A stretch of 64,000 nt of DNA, from contig NZ_QUOQ01000005.1 of assembly GCF_003704105.1 (NCBI RefSeq), forward strand, positions 248,001-312,000, given 5' to 3'. Below, one piece after another: positions 21,022 to 29,670 of this stretch; position 1 is the stretch's first letter, and each line of letters begins with the position of its first letter. Origin of the DNA: Brevundimonas lutea. GTDB lineage: Bacteria; Pseudomonadota; Alphaproteobacteria; Caulobacterales; Caulobacteraceae. The notes under the pieces are model-generated. The model had not been told where the DNA came from. It did not search any database and saw nothing but the letters and a program-made list of their open reading frames with translations. Position numbers and translations under genes: made by a program.

Positions 21022-21581
21022 CCCGCGACCCCGACGACTGGTCCGACCTCAGCCGGACCTGGACCGAGCCCGGCGGCGCGCCGGCGCCCGACGCCCGACT
21101 GCTGCGCGCCGTCCGCCGCCGCGACCTGATCGCGCGCCTGAACTTCTATGGCGAGGTCGGGGGCGCCATCGTCGCCGCCGGCCTGTTCCTTTGGCTGGCG
21201 GTCGATAGCCAGATCGGCTGGCCACCGGCGTCGGTGGCCGTAGGCTTCTGCGCCTTCGCCCTGGTCCTGACCCTGTGGGCTCGCCGGGCGGCGCCGCCGG
21301 TTCTGGACGACACACCCGCCGAGGCCGTGCGCACCGCGCTGGATCAGGCCCGGGCCGGGGCGCGGTGGGGCTGGTGCGGACTTGCCGTCACGGCGGCGGC
21401 GGGCGTCACCCTGGCCTCGATGTATCTGCTGGAGCCGATCCCCGACCGCCTGGTCGCGGCCGTGGCCGCTGGCGGGCTGGCCCTGGCGGCCTTCGCGGTC
21501 GGCTATGGAGTCCACATCCGCCGCTGCCGCCGCCGCATCGACCGCCATCAGCGCGCCCTGTCGGAGATGGACGCCGGTTAG
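21018..21581 (+). CDS. Membrane protein, candidate anti-sigma factor
   Basis: The 187-residue protein overlaps the ECF sigma gene by ATGA. Its soluble N-terminus of about 40 residues (DPDDWSDLSRTWTE) is followed by four predicted transmembrane helices in two hairpins (GGAIVAAGLFLWLAV, SVAVGFCAFALVLTLWA, WGWCGLAVTAAAGVTLASMYLL, LVAAVAAGGLALAAFAVGYGV). Position, coupling and topology suggest a membrane anti-sigma factor. No zinc-binding HxxxCxxC motif is visible, so it is not a ZAS-type anti-sigma. It ends in a 4-bp overlap with the convergent Kelch gene. Confidence 0.7.
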   Translation: MTRDPDDWSDLSRTWTEPGGAPAPDARLLRAVRRRDLIARLNFYGEVGGAIVAAGLFLWLAVDSQIGWPPASVAVGFCAFALVLTLWARRAAPPVLDDTPAEAVRTALDQARAGARWGWCGLAVTAAAGVTLASMYLLEPIPDRLVAAVAAGGLALAAFAVGYGVHIRRCRRRIDRHQRALSEMDAG

Positions 21582-22618
21582 AGGACCAGCGCCTCCAGCT
21601 CAGGACCCGCGTCGCCGCCGCCGACCACGCGCCCGCCGGCGATGGCGAAGACCACGCCCCGGATCGAGACCGCCGCCAGGCCGTGGCGCGGCGTGGTCAT
21701 CGGCGGCCCGGCGCTCCAGGCGTCGGCATCCACATCGTACAGCCAGGTCTCGGCGAACACCCCGCCGCCCCCGGACCCGCGCGGCCCAAACCACTCGCCC
21801 CCAAACGCCGCCAGACGCCCGTCGCCCAGCACCCCCAGCGCCAGGCCGCCGCCCACCTGCTGACCGGTGGGGGAGGGCGGGATCGGCGCCCGCGCCTCCC
21901 AGGCGTCGCGCGCCGGGTCATAGCGGTCCAGCCGGCCCGTGCCGCCGCCCTCGACCGTGCGACCGCCCGCCACCCAAAGGGCTCCGTCATGAACCACGCC
22001 GGCCGCGCTGTTTCGCGCCATCGGCAGCGGCGCCCGCTGGCTCCACTGGCCGGAGGCAACCTCGAACACCCGGTGCGTGGCGATGTCGCCCTGATCGCTC
22101 CATTCGCCGTTCGCGGCGCCCGTCGGGGCCCGCCCGCCGATCAGGTGGATGCGCCCGTCGTGAACCAGCCCGACCGTCTCGGCCTGGGGCGCGGGCAGGC
22201 GGGTGACCTCGCGCCAGCCGTCGCCCTCCAGCACCCAAGCCTCGGTCGTGGAGGTCCAGTCCCCGGCCTCGGACCGGCCATAGCCGCCCAGGGCGAACGC
22301 CGCTCCGCCGACCGAGACAATCATTGGATGATGCCGGGGCGCCGGCAGCCGCGCCGTCTCGGACCAGACATCGGCGCCGGGGTCGTAGAGGAAGCTGCGG
22401 TCGCTGATGAACAGCCCGTCCTCGCGCCCGTCCAGTCCGCCGGCGGTCAGGATCCGCCCGCTCCATTCGGCGGCGTAGATCTCCTGAACCTCCAGCGGCA
22501 TCGCCGCCAGCACGCGCCAGGTCGGCGCCCTTCGGCCAGGCGACGCCGTCGCGCACCCCGCAAGCCCGACCAGGCCCAGCCCGGCCGCCCCTGCCATCAG
22601 TCCGCGTCGATCGATCAT
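21578..22618 (-). CDS. Kelch-repeat lipoprotein
   Basis: The 346-residue protein has a twin-arginine-like lipoprotein signal (MIDRRGLMAGAAGLGLVGLAGC), followed by about five Kelch blades. The blades are recognisable by GG pairs and downstream Tyr/Trp: AAFALGGYGR, RIHLIGGRAP, ALWVAGGRTV, RLAAFGGEW and VVFAIAGGR. It is probably a six-bladed propeller in the envelope that binds proteins or glycans; no active site is visible. It is the last gene of the rluB-rsmD-Kelch run, 11 nt after rsmD. Confidence 0.83.
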   Translation of the reverse strand: MIDRRGLMAGAAGLGLVGLAGCATASPGRRAPTWRVLAAMPLEVQEIYAAEWSGRILTAGGLDGREDGLFISDRSFLYDPGADVWSETARLPAPRHHPMIVSVGGAAFALGGYGRSEAGDWTSTTEAWVLEGDGWREVTRLPAPQAETVGLVHDGRIHLIGGRAPTGAANGEWSDQGDIATHRVFEVASGQWSQRAPLPMARNSAAGVVHDGALWVAGGRTVEGGGTGRLDRYDPARDAWEARAPIPPSPTGQQVGGGLALGVLGDGRLAAFGGEWFGPRGSGGGGVFAETWLYDVDADAWSAGPPMTTPRHGLAAVSIRGVVFAIAGGRVVGGGDAGPELEALVL

Positions 22619-22629
22619 GGTCCGCCCCT

Positions 22630-23196
22630 TCAGGCGGCGCGTCTCAGGAACAGCACCCGCGCCGCGCCATAGTCGCGGGCATCGAGCCGCTCGTAGCCGG
22701 GCGTGTCAATCTCGGGCTCGTCCGAGCCGCGCTCGAACACCACCAACGCCCCGGGCTTAAGCCAGTCGCCCTCGACCAGGCGCGCCAGGGTCTGTTCGCC
22801 CAGCCCCTGCCGATAGGGCGGATCGAGGAAGGCCAGGTCGAAGGCCTCGCCCGCCGAGCCGGGCCGGACCCCCAGGTCGGTGGCGCTGCGCCGATGCACC
22901 CGCGTCTTGCCGAACAGCCCGAAAGCCTCGGCGTTCTCGCGGATGGCGCCGCGCGCCCCGTCGTCCGTCTCCACGAAGAGGCAGAAACCGGCCCCCCGGC
23001 TGATCGCCTCGAAGCCCAGAGCGCCGGACCCGGCGTACAGGTCGAGCACCCGCTCCCCCTCCATCGGTTCGGACCAGGCCGCATGCTCCAGCACATTGAA
23101 CACGGCTTGCCGAGCCCGGTCCGAGGTCGGCCGCGTCCCTTGCCCCTCGGGCGTAACCAGAGCCCGCCCGCGAAAGGCGCCGCCGACGATCCGCAT
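22630..23196 (-). CDS. rsmD: 16S rRNA (guanine(966)-N2)-methyltransferase
   Basis: RsmD methylates G966 of 16S rRNA. The 188-residue product has the N-terminal MRIVGGAFRGRALVTPEGQGTRPTSDRARQAVFNVLEH signature, the SAM motif VLDLYAGSGALGFEA and the catalytic DPPY in LAFLDPPYRQG. It starts 3 nt after rluB ends, so it is cotranscribed with this second rRNA-modifying enzyme. Confidence 0.95.
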   Translation of the reverse strand: MRIVGGAFRGRALVTPEGQGTRPTSDRARQAVFNVLEHAAWSEPMEGERVLDLYAGSGALGFEAISRGAGFCLFVETDDGARGAIRENAEAFGLFGKTRVHRRSATDLGVRPGSAGEAFDLAFLDPPYRQGLGEQTLARLVEGDWLKPGALVVFERGSDEPEIDTPGYERLDARDYGAARVLFLRRAA

Positions 23197-23199
23197 GGT

Positions 23200-24747
23200 C
23201 TAGCCCTTGCGAGGGCCGCCGGGACCACGCGGACCCCGAGGCGCGCCGCCGGCGGGACGTCCGCCAGGCTTGCCTCCCGGCTTGCCGCCGAATCCGCGAG
23301 GCCCAGAGCCGGGTTTGCCGCCGGGCTTGCCGCCGGGCCGTCCACCCGGACGATCGTCCGACGGCCGTTCGGCGTTCGACCGAGGCTTGAAGTCGCGCTT
23401 GGGCCGATCGCTGGCCACGCCTTCGCCGCGAGGTTGGAAATCCCGCTTCGGCCGATCTCCAGGACCCTCGGCGCGCGGTTTGAAATCTCGCTTGGGACGA
23501 TCGTCCCGGGCCGCGCCGTCGCGGGGTTTGAAGTCGCGCTTCGGACGCTCGCCTTCCTGGCCCTCGCGCGGCTTGAACGGCCGCTTGGGCCGCGTGTCCG
23601 TACGCGGCGCCGCCTTGGCCCAGCCGACCTTCTTCGGAGGCCGCTTCGCCGCATCGGCCCCAGCCTCGGCCGCCGCCTCGGCCGCGCGCACCCGGCTGGG
23701 TTTGCGCGAGGGGTCCGAGATGGCCGAGCCCGAGCGGCCCTTGACGATCGCGCCCTGCGGCCGCCGTCCGGGGATCGGCGCGGGCGTCTCTACAGTGTTG
23801 CCGGTCGGCAGGGTCTCGGGCCGGATATGCTCGCTCAACAGCTCGCGGATCACGCGGGGGCCGACCTCCTCGACCGAGCCCAGCGGCAGGGTGCCCAGCT
23901 GGAACGGGCCATAGGCCAGGCGGATCAGTCGATTGACCGTCAGGCCGATGCTCTCGAGCACCTTCCTGACCTCGCGGTTCTTGCCCTCGGTGATCGACAC
24001 CGAGACCCACAGATTGGCGCCGCCGCGCTCCTCGTCGCGCGCGCCCTCCTTGGCCTTGTCCAGGGTCGCCTCGATGGGGCCATAGCGGACCCCGTCGACC
24101 ACGCAGCCGTCCTTCAGCCTGTCCAGATCGGCCTGGGTCGCCCGGCCTCGCGCGCGGGCCCGGTACTGGCGCACCCAGCCGGTGGTCGGCATCTCCAGCG
24201 CCCGGCTCAGCTCGCCGTCGTTGGTCAGCAGGAGCAGGCCCTCGGAATTGATGTCCAGCCGCCCGACCGAGATCACCCGCGGCAGGGTCGAGGGCAGGCT
24301 GTCGAACACCGTCGGTCGCCCGGCCGGATCATTGTGGGTGGTCATCAGCCCGACCGGCTTGTGATAGCGCCACACCCGCGTCGCCTGGGCCGAGCCGATC
24401 GGCTTGCCGTCCACCGTGATCACATCGTCGCGCGTCACCAGGGTGGCGGCGGTGTCCAGGATACGGCCGTTCAGCGCCACCTTGCCCAGGCCGATCAGCC
24501 GTTCGACCTCGCGGCGCGAGGCGATGCCGGCGCGCGCCATGACCTTGGCGATCCGCTCCTGCCGCAGGGGCGCGGCGGCCGCCTTGTCGCCGGGCTTCCC
24601 GGCTCCGGGTTTGCCGCCCGGCTTTCCGCCCGGCCGGTCCTTGAAACCAGGCTTGGCGCCCTCGCCACGGGACTTGGACCCGTCGCTACGCTTTTCGTCT
24701 TGACGCGGACGCGGGGTCCGGGCGCTGTCTTTGGGATGGCGATCCAT
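23200..24747 (-). CDS. rluB: 23S rRNA pseudouridine synthase, RluB type, with a long basic tail
   Basis: The 515-residue enzyme has an S4 domain (RIAKVMARAGIASRREVERLIGLGKVALNG) and the RsuA/RluB/E catalytic domain. The latter has the nucleophile Asp in VGRLDINSEGLLLLTNDGEL, plus YRARARG and EGKNREVRKVLESIG. N- and C-terminal regions are Gly/Lys/Pro/Arg-rich and probably disordered. The tail holds five copies of RPKR(D/P)F(K/Q)PR about 15 residues apart, then GGKPGG repeats. The ATG at 24747 lacks a ribosome site and lies inside the divergent tadA start, a 12-bp head-to-head overlap. The operon continues into rsmD. Confidence 0.93.
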   Translation of the reverse strand: MDRHPKDSARTPRPRQDEKRSDGSKSRGEGAKPGFKDRPGGKPGGKPGAGKPGDKAAAAPLRQERIAKVMARAGIASRREVERLIGLGKVALNGRILDTAATLVTRDDVITVDGKPIGSAQATRVWRYHKPVGLMTTHNDPAGRPTVFDSLPSTLPRVISVGRLDINSEGLLLLTNDGELSRALEMPTTGWVRQYRARARGRATQADLDRLKDGCVVDGVRYGPIEATLDKAKEGARDEERGGANLWVSVSITEGKNREVRKVLESIGLTVNRLIRLAYGPFQLGTLPLGSVEEVGPRVIRELLSEHIRPETLPTGNTVETPAPIPGRRPQGAIVKGRSGSAISDPSRKPSRVRAAEAAAEAGADAAKRPPKKVGWAKAAPRTDTRPKRPFKPREGQEGERPKRDFKPRDGAARDDRPKRDFKPRAEGPGDRPKRDFQPRGEGVASDRPKRDFKPRSNAERPSDDRPGGRPGGKPGGKPGSGPRGFGGKPGGKPGGRPAGGAPRGPRGPGGPRKG

Positions 24748-25212
24748 GATGAGCGGTTCATGCGCATGGCGCTCGACCTCGCGCAAGCGGCGGCGGACGC
24801 GGGCGAGGCCCCGATCGGCGCCGTCCTGGTCGACGAGGCGACCGGCGAGGTGGTGGCCACCGGCGCCAACCGACCCATCGGCGACCACGACCCCACCGCC
24901 CATGCCGAGATCGTGGCCCTGCGCGCGGCGGGCCAGGCGCGCGGCAACTATCGGCTCACGGGTCTGACCCTCTATGTGACGCTGGAGCCCTGCGCCATGT
25001 GCGCCGGCGCGATCAGCCACGCCCGCATCGCCCGCGTGGTCTGGGGCGCGGACGACCCAAAGGGCGGCGCCCTGGCCCACGGCCCACGTCTCTATGATCA
25101 GCCCACCCTCCACTGGAAGCCCTCCATCGAAGGCGGACTGCTTGCCCAGGAAGCGGGCGACCTGCTGCGCGGCTTTTTCCGCGCGCGGCGCGGCCGGAAC
25201 GGCCCCGCTTGA
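24736..25212 (+). CDS. tadA: tRNA(adenine34) deaminase
   Basis: TadA converts A34 to inosine in tRNA-Arg(ACG). The 158-residue product has the zinc site HAE (PTAHAEIVALR) and PCAMCAGAI, with the catalytic Glu in HAE, as in all TadA. Alternative in-frame ATGs lie at 24760 and 24766, but residues before them (AIHDERF) resemble relatives. The 5' end overlaps the divergent rluB start by 12 bp, so at least one mRNA may be leaderless. The MliC-like gene follows after 16 nt. Confidence 0.94.
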   Translation: MAIHDERFMRMALDLAQAAADAGEAPIGAVLVDEATGEVVATGANRPIGDHDPTAHAEIVALRAAGQARGNYRLTGLTLYVTLEPCAMCAGAISHARIARVVWGADDPKGGALAHGPRLYDQPTLHWKPSIEGGLLAQEAGDLLRGFFRARRGRNGPA

Positions 25213-25228
25213 GAGACGTTCAGCGCCC

Positions 25229-25657
25229 ATGACCGCGCGCGCCCGGCTGATCGCCCCCGTTTTGATCCTGGCCTCGGCCGTGTCGCTGGCCGCCTGCGGC
25301 GAGGAAGCCAGCCCGACCAACGCTCCCGACAGCGCCGCCCTGGTCAAGCAGCGCGCCATCGACGCCCAGACCACCCGCAAGCGCACCGGCGCCGAGATTC
25401 AGGAGCGGATCACCAACCGCGTCGTGCGCGCCGTCTACATCTGCAACAACGGCGAGCGCCTGTCGGTGGATTTCGACAACGCCCGCGAAATGGCCACGGT
25501 CCGGCAATCCACCGGCGAGGCTGTCGATCTGCGTCAGGAGCGCGCCGCCGACGGCATCTGGTACCTCGCCTCCGGCTATGAGCTCAGGGGCTCTGGCGGC
25601 ATGGCGACCTGGACCGCCGGTGACCGCGACCCCACTGAATGTCGCGCCGTCGACTGA
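25229..25657 (+). CDS. MliC-domain lipoprotein (C-type lysozyme inhibitor-like)
   Basis: The 142-residue protein has a lipobox SLAAC with Cys23, a charged helical linker, then a MliC/YodA-like beta domain (VYICNNGERLSVDFDN, VRQSTGEAVDLRQE, GIWYLASGYELRGSGGMATWT, TECRAV) with the usual pair of Cys. Family members protect against host or phage lysozymes, or otherwise bind envelope ligands. It lies downstream of tadA on the same strand. Confidence 0.8.
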   Translation: MTARARLIAPVLILASAVSLAACGEEASPTNAPDSAALVKQRAIDAQTTRKRTGAEIQERITNRVVRAVYICNNGERLSVDFDNAREMATVRQSTGEAVDLRQERAADGIWYLASGYELRGSGGMATWTAGDRDPTECRAVD

Positions 25658-25727
25658 CGGGGGTTCCGCGCCCCGGCGCGAGCGTCTAAATCTCCCGGCC
25701 AGTGAAACGGCGGAGCCTCCCGGCCCC

Positions 25728-26810
25728 ATGCGCATCGTCCTCGCCACCGACGCCTGGGAGCCCCAGGTCAACGGCGTCGTCCGAACCCTGACCCGCACCG
25801 TCGCGGAATGCCGCGCCATGGGCCACGAGGTCGAGGTGATCGAGCCCAGCCAGTTCAAGACCATTCCCTGCCCGACCTATCCGGAGATCCGCCTGGCCCT
25901 GGGCGCCGAGGAGGAAATCCGCGAACGGCTGCGCGCCTTCGAGCCCGAGGCCGTCCACGTCGCCACCGAAGGGCCGATCGGCATCGCCACTCGCCGCATC
26001 TGCGTGGAGTGGAAACTGCCCTTCACCACCAGCTACCACACCAAGTTCCCGGAATATGTCTCGGCCAGGTTCCCGATCCCGGTGGGGGTCGGCTACGCCT
26101 ATATGAAGTGGTTCCACAAGCCGTCCGGCCGGCTGATGGTGGCCACGCCGACCATGCGCGACGAGCTGACGGCGCACGGTTTCCGCAACGTCTCGCCCTG
26201 GTCGCGCGGGGTCGACACCGAGCTGTTCAACCCCGACCTGAAACCGATCTATGACGAGCTGGGCGGGAAGGGCTGGCCCCGGCCCTTCTTCCTGAATGTC
26301 GGCCGGGTGGCGGTGGAGAAGAACATCGAGGCCTTCCTCGAGACCGACCTGCCGGGCACCAAGATCATCGTCGGCGACGGCCCGGCCCGCGAGGAGCTGG
26401 CCCGGAAGTATCCCAAGGCCAAGTTCCTGGGCGCTAGGTTCGGCGAGGAGCTGGCCCGCTGCTTCGCCGACGCCGACGTCTTCGTCTTCCCGTCGTGGAC
26501 CGACACCTTCGGCCTCGTGATCCTTGAGGCGATGGCGGCGGGCACACCGGTCGCCGCCTATCCTGCGCACGGGCCGATCGACATCATCCCGGGCTCCGAC
26601 GCCGGCGCTATCGACGACGATCTGAGGACCGCCGCGCTCAAGTGCCTGGAGCTGGATCGCAAGACAGTGCGGGCCTATGCGGAGAAGTTCAGCTGGCGCG
26701 CCTCGGCCGAGGAGTTCGTGCAGAACCTGCACGTCTATCCCGAGCCGGAGAAGACCCGCTTCTGGCGCCGGCTGCGCCGCCTGGCGCGCGTCCGGAACCG
26801 CGCGGCCTGA
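25728..26810 (+). CDS. Group 1 (GT4) glycosyltransferase
   Basis: The 360-residue GT-B enzyme has an N-terminal acceptor domain (ATDAWEPQVNGVVRTLTRTV, TSYHTKFPEYV) and a C-terminal nucleotide-sugar domain (LNVGRVAVEKNIEAFLE, IVGDGPAREEL, and the E-x7-E motif in PSWTDTFGLVILEAMAAGTPVAAY). It resembles alpha-mannosyl- and sulfoquinovosyl-type GT4 proteins acting on lipids. The exact donor is unknown. The ATG at 25728 is chosen at the start of homology. It is convergent with uppP, 3 nt apart. Confidence 0.88.
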   Translation: MRIVLATDAWEPQVNGVVRTLTRTVAECRAMGHEVEVIEPSQFKTIPCPTYPEIRLALGAEEEIRERLRAFEPEAVHVATEGPIGIATRRICVEWKLPFTTSYHTKFPEYVSARFPIPVGVGYAYMKWFHKPSGRLMVATPTMRDELTAHGFRNVSPWSRGVDTELFNPDLKPIYDELGGKGWPRPFFLNVGRVAVEKNIEAFLETDLPGTKIIVGDGPAREELARKYPKAKFLGARFGEELARCFADADVFVFPSWTDTFGLVILEAMAAGTPVAAYPAHGPIDIIPGSDAGAIDDDLRTAALKCLELDRKTVRAYAEKFSWRASAEEFVQNLHVYPEPEKTRFWRRLRRLARVRNRAA

Positions 26811-26813
26811 GGC

Positions 26814-27620
26814 TTACAGCCCGCCCGTCATCGCCAGCCCGGCCAACCCCACGATTCCCACCGCGATCCGCCACCAGGCGAAGGGCGCGAAGCCGTGGCG
26901 GGTGACGAAGTCCAGCACTGCCTTGACCACCACCAGGGCCGTCAGGAACGCCGCGACGAAGCCGACGGCGATCAGGCCGAAGTCCGAAAAGTCCAGCACC
27001 GCCCGGTTCTGCAGCAGGTCCCAGGCCACCGCCGCGCCCATGGTCGGCAGGGCGAGGAAGAAGCTGAACTCCGCCGCCGCCCGCTTGCTGACGCCCAGCA
27101 GCATGCCGCCGACCACCGTGGCCCCCGACCGCGACACGCCCGGGATCATGGCCAGGCACTGGAAAAGTCCGACCAGCAGGCAGGTCCGCCACGGCATCAG
27201 GCTGGCGTCGGCATGGCGCACGCTCAGCTCCAGCCGGTCTATCCACAACAGGATGATCCCGCCCAGGATCAGGGCGAGGCAGATCACCACCGGGGTCTCG
27301 AACAGCACCAGCTTGATGAAGTCATAGGCGAAGAAGCCGATCACGGCCGCCGGCAGGAAGGCCACAATCAGTCCAAGCAGAAACCGCCGCGCCGCCGGAT
27401 CGAACGGCCACCGCGTGGCCAGGGCCCACAGCCGCTGGAAATAGACGGTGAAGATGGCCAGCAGGGCGCCCAGCTGGATGACGATCTCAAAGGTCTTGCC
27501 GGTGCTCTCGAAACCGAGAAAGTGGCCCAGCAGCAGCAGATGCCCGGTCGAGGACACGGGGATGAACTCGGTCAGCCCCTCGATGACGCCAAGGATCAGG
27601 GCGATCAGCCAGTCGTTCAT
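26814..27620 (-). CDS. uppP: Undecaprenyl-diphosphatase
   Basis: UppP (BacA) dephosphorylates undecaprenyl diphosphate, recycling the carrier for peptidoglycan and glycans and giving bacitracin resistance. The 268-residue polytopic protein has both signature motifs, [17 protein letters not shown] near the N-terminus and [17 protein letters not shown] in the middle, with catalytic Glu, Ser and Arg. It follows the citrate-synthase-like gene by 36 nt on the minus strand. Confidence 0.96.
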   Translation of the reverse strand: MNDWLIALILGVIEGLTEFIPVSSTGHLLLLGHFLGFESTGKTFEIVIQLGALLAIFTVYFQRLWALATRWPFDPAARRFLLGLIVAFLPAAVIGFFAYDFIKLVLFETPVVICLALILGGIILLWIDRLELSVRHADASLMPWRTCLLVGLFQCLAMIPGVSRSGATVVGGMLLGVSKRAAAEFSFFLALPTMGAAVAWDLLQNRAVLDFSDFGLIAVGFVAAFLTALVVVKAVLDFVTRHGFAPFAWWRIAVGIVGLAGLAMTGGL

Positions 27621-27656
27621 CAAGGCGGAGACATCCTGGGTTGGCGCGGACAGCCG

Positions 27657-28814
27657 TCAGTGGCCGCCGGGTTCCGGTCCCACATAGCGCAGCCGCGCCC
27701 GGATCGGCGAGCCCTCGATCGCCTGATCCACCGCATGGGCCAACAGGCCGGCGGTGCGGCCCAGCAGATAGAGATCGATCGGCGTCTGGCGCGGCAGGTC
27801 AAGCGTCCGCGCGAGCAGGGCCAGCGACAGGGCGAAGGCTGGGGGCTGGCCGGTCAGGGCGCGGCCCGCCTCGGCCACGGCGGCCAGGTCCGACGCGGGG
27901 GTGAAGGCCGCCAGAAGCGCCGCCGCCCGCGGATCGCCCATCGGATAGGCGGCATGGCCGAAGCCCGGCAGGTGACCCTCGGCCTCGAACCGCCGCGCCA
28001 GGGCCGCGTCGGGATCGCGGCGCGCCTCATTGACCAGGTCGATGGCCTCGCCCAGCGGCGCCGAGATCGACGGTCCGGTCAGGGCCATGACCCCGGCCAG
28101 GGCGGCGGCGGCCGGTCCGGCGCCGGCGTCGGCGGCCGCGCGGGTGGCCAGGACGGCGGCGTCCATCTCGTGGTCGGCGGCCAGCACCAGGGCCCGTCGG
28201 ATCAGGTCGCCATCCTTCTCCAGAACCCGCCAGCCGCGCGCCAGCCGCTGGTGCAGGTACGATCTCGGCCCGGGTCCGGCAACGGCGTCGACCATGTCGC
28301 TGAGCGCGCCGGCCGCTTCTCGGCGCAGCTGGGCGGCGTCGCGACCGGTCGCCGTGGCGTCCTCGGCGGCGTGCTGGGACAGCACCACGATCATCTTGGC
28401 GCGCGCCATTCCCGGAACCTGGACTCCCAGGCGCGGGCGCAGATTGGCGAAGGGATTGTCGTCTGCCGCCATCAGGATGCGAAACGCATCCTCAAGCGTC
28501 GCCTTCTCGGCCAGCTTCATGGCGTCGTGACCGCGGTAGATCAGCCGGCCTCGCGCCACCACGCTGACCGCGCTCTCGATCGAGGCCTCGCCTCGACCGG
28601 AAACGCCAGCGAAGGAAATCGGGGCGGCGGCCTCCGTGTCCCCCTTGAGCCGGGCCACATCGGCGGCGGCGTACAGACTGCGTCGCGGGTTCTCGGGATC
28701 GGGCCGGGCGGCGATCCGTCCTCGGCTGACATAGGCGTAGAGGGTCTGGCTCTTCACCCCCAGGCGCTCCAGCGCCTCGCCCCGTTCGATCCAATCGCGC
28801 GCGGCCTGCCCCAT
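27657..28814 (-). CDS. Citrate synthase-family protein with an N-terminal HTH
   Basis: The 385-residue protein has an N-terminal excisionase/MerR-like helix-turn-helix (EALERLGVKSQTLYAYVSRGRI, about residues 13-50) fused to a citrate-synthase fold. Catalytic equivalents are visible: ADHEMDAAVLATR for the first His, GFGHAAYPMGDPRA for the second His, and an Asp in TPIDLYLLGR. The usual Arg of GFGHR is replaced by Ala. It may be a 2-methylcitrate/citrate synthase relative with a binding or regulatory role. The ATG at 28814 is chosen at the start of the HTH. It is the first gene of a probable pair with uppP. Confidence 0.8.
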   Translation of the reverse strand: MGQAARDWIERGEALERLGVKSQTLYAYVSRGRIAARPDPENPRRSLYAAADVARLKGDTEAAAPISFAGVSGRGEASIESAVSVVARGRLIYRGHDAMKLAEKATLEDAFRILMAADDNPFANLRPRLGVQVPGMARAKMIVVLSQHAAEDATATGRDAAQLRREAAGALSDMVDAVAGPGPRSYLHQRLARGWRVLEKDGDLIRRALVLAADHEMDAAVLATRAAADAGAGPAAAALAGVMALTGPSISAPLGEAIDLVNEARRDPDAALARRFEAEGHLPGFGHAAYPMGDPRAAALLAAFTPASDLAAVAEAGRALTGQPPAFALSLALLARTLDLPRQTPIDLYLLGRTAGLLAHAVDQAIEGSPIRARLRYVGPEPGGH

Positions 28815-28976
28815 GCGCTACTCCGTACTGGCGACCGGTGACGACCGCGTGATGAGGCGCCGACCCTTCCGCCCTCCTGTGGCGAGGCTGTGGCGACCCG
28901 CAAAAAATGATGAGCGACCTGTGTAAGGCGAACGGCCGGTCATTGCCACCCGGGCCGGGCCGCGCCAAAAGCCGGC

Positions 28977-29645
28977 ATGGCCGAGACCTCCCCGCCCTCC
29001 GCCGTCGCCTCCGGCGGCCCGTCCTCAATGGGACCGGGCCTGCGACTGGGCCTGGTCATCGCGGTTCTGGCCTTTGGTCTCGCCGCCTCGGGCTCCGTCT
29101 CCGTCTTCGCCCTGCTTGTCTGCACGGCGCTGGATCTCTTGGCCTGGACCGGCGCGATGGCCGCCGGCCGGTGGAGCGCGGGCGACATGCGGCGAGGCGC
29201 TCGCGCCCGGGCGGTGGCTGGCGTGTTCCAGTCGGGACTGGGCTTTGCGGCGGCCGCCTTCCTCGGCTGGGAGGCGCTGGGCCGCATCTTCTCGCCTCGC
29301 CCCCTGATCGTCGGCGAGTGGGGCGTGATCGCCGTGTTGCTCGCTCTCGCTGCGGCGACCGTGGCGATCTTTCTGACCCGCCGTCGCGTGCGCTCGGACG
29401 CACAGCCGCCCCTGCACGAAACCTTGGCGACGGAGCTGGCGCCGTCGCTGGTCGCCCTGATCGGCGCAGCTTCGGCGACCTGGCTGGCCGCGCCCGGTCT
29501 GGACGGCGCCGCGGCCCTGGTCATCGCCGTGTGGCTGGCCTGGGGCGCGTTCAGCCTGCTGCGCGGCGCGCTGGCGACCCTGGTCGAGCCGGGCCGCGCT
29601 TCCGATGACACAGCCGGTCCCTGGACCTCGGTAAACGGCGGTTAA
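28977..29645 (+). CDS. CDF-like membrane protein lacking metal ligands
   Basis: The 222-residue protein has about five to six transmembrane segments arranged as in cation diffusion facilitators: a DLLAWTGAMAAGRWS region after TM2, AVAGVFQSGLGFAAAAFLGWEALGRIFSPRPL for TM3, and LHETLATELAPSLVALIGAASATWLAAPGLDGAAALVIAVWLAWGAFSLLRGALATLVE for the last helices. The HxxxD pair of TM5 is not conserved and the C-terminal cytoplasmic domain is missing. The CDF relationship is by pattern only; transport is doubtful. It stands 25 nt before the GST gene. Confidence 0.55.
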   Translation: MAETSPPSAVASGGPSSMGPGLRLGLVIAVLAFGLAASGSVSVFALLVCTALDLLAWTGAMAAGRWSAGDMRRGARARAVAGVFQSGLGFAAAAFLGWEALGRIFSPRPLIVGEWGVIAVLLALAAATVAIFLTRRRVRSDAQPPLHETLATELAPSLVALIGAASATWLAAPGLDGAAALVIAVWLAWGAFSLLRGALATLVEPGRASDDTAGPWTSVNGG

Positions 29646-29670
29646 GCATGGCGGGCGCACAAGGGCGGCG

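Noticed and set aside
21275..22672. 465-codon plus-strand frame across the Kelch gene
   Set aside because: Antisense shadow; the Kelch blades and lipobox on the minus strand are clear.
26895..28841. 648-codon plus-strand frame over uppP and the citrate-synthase-like gene
   Set aside because: Runs through two well-supported minus-strand genes and has no domain pattern.
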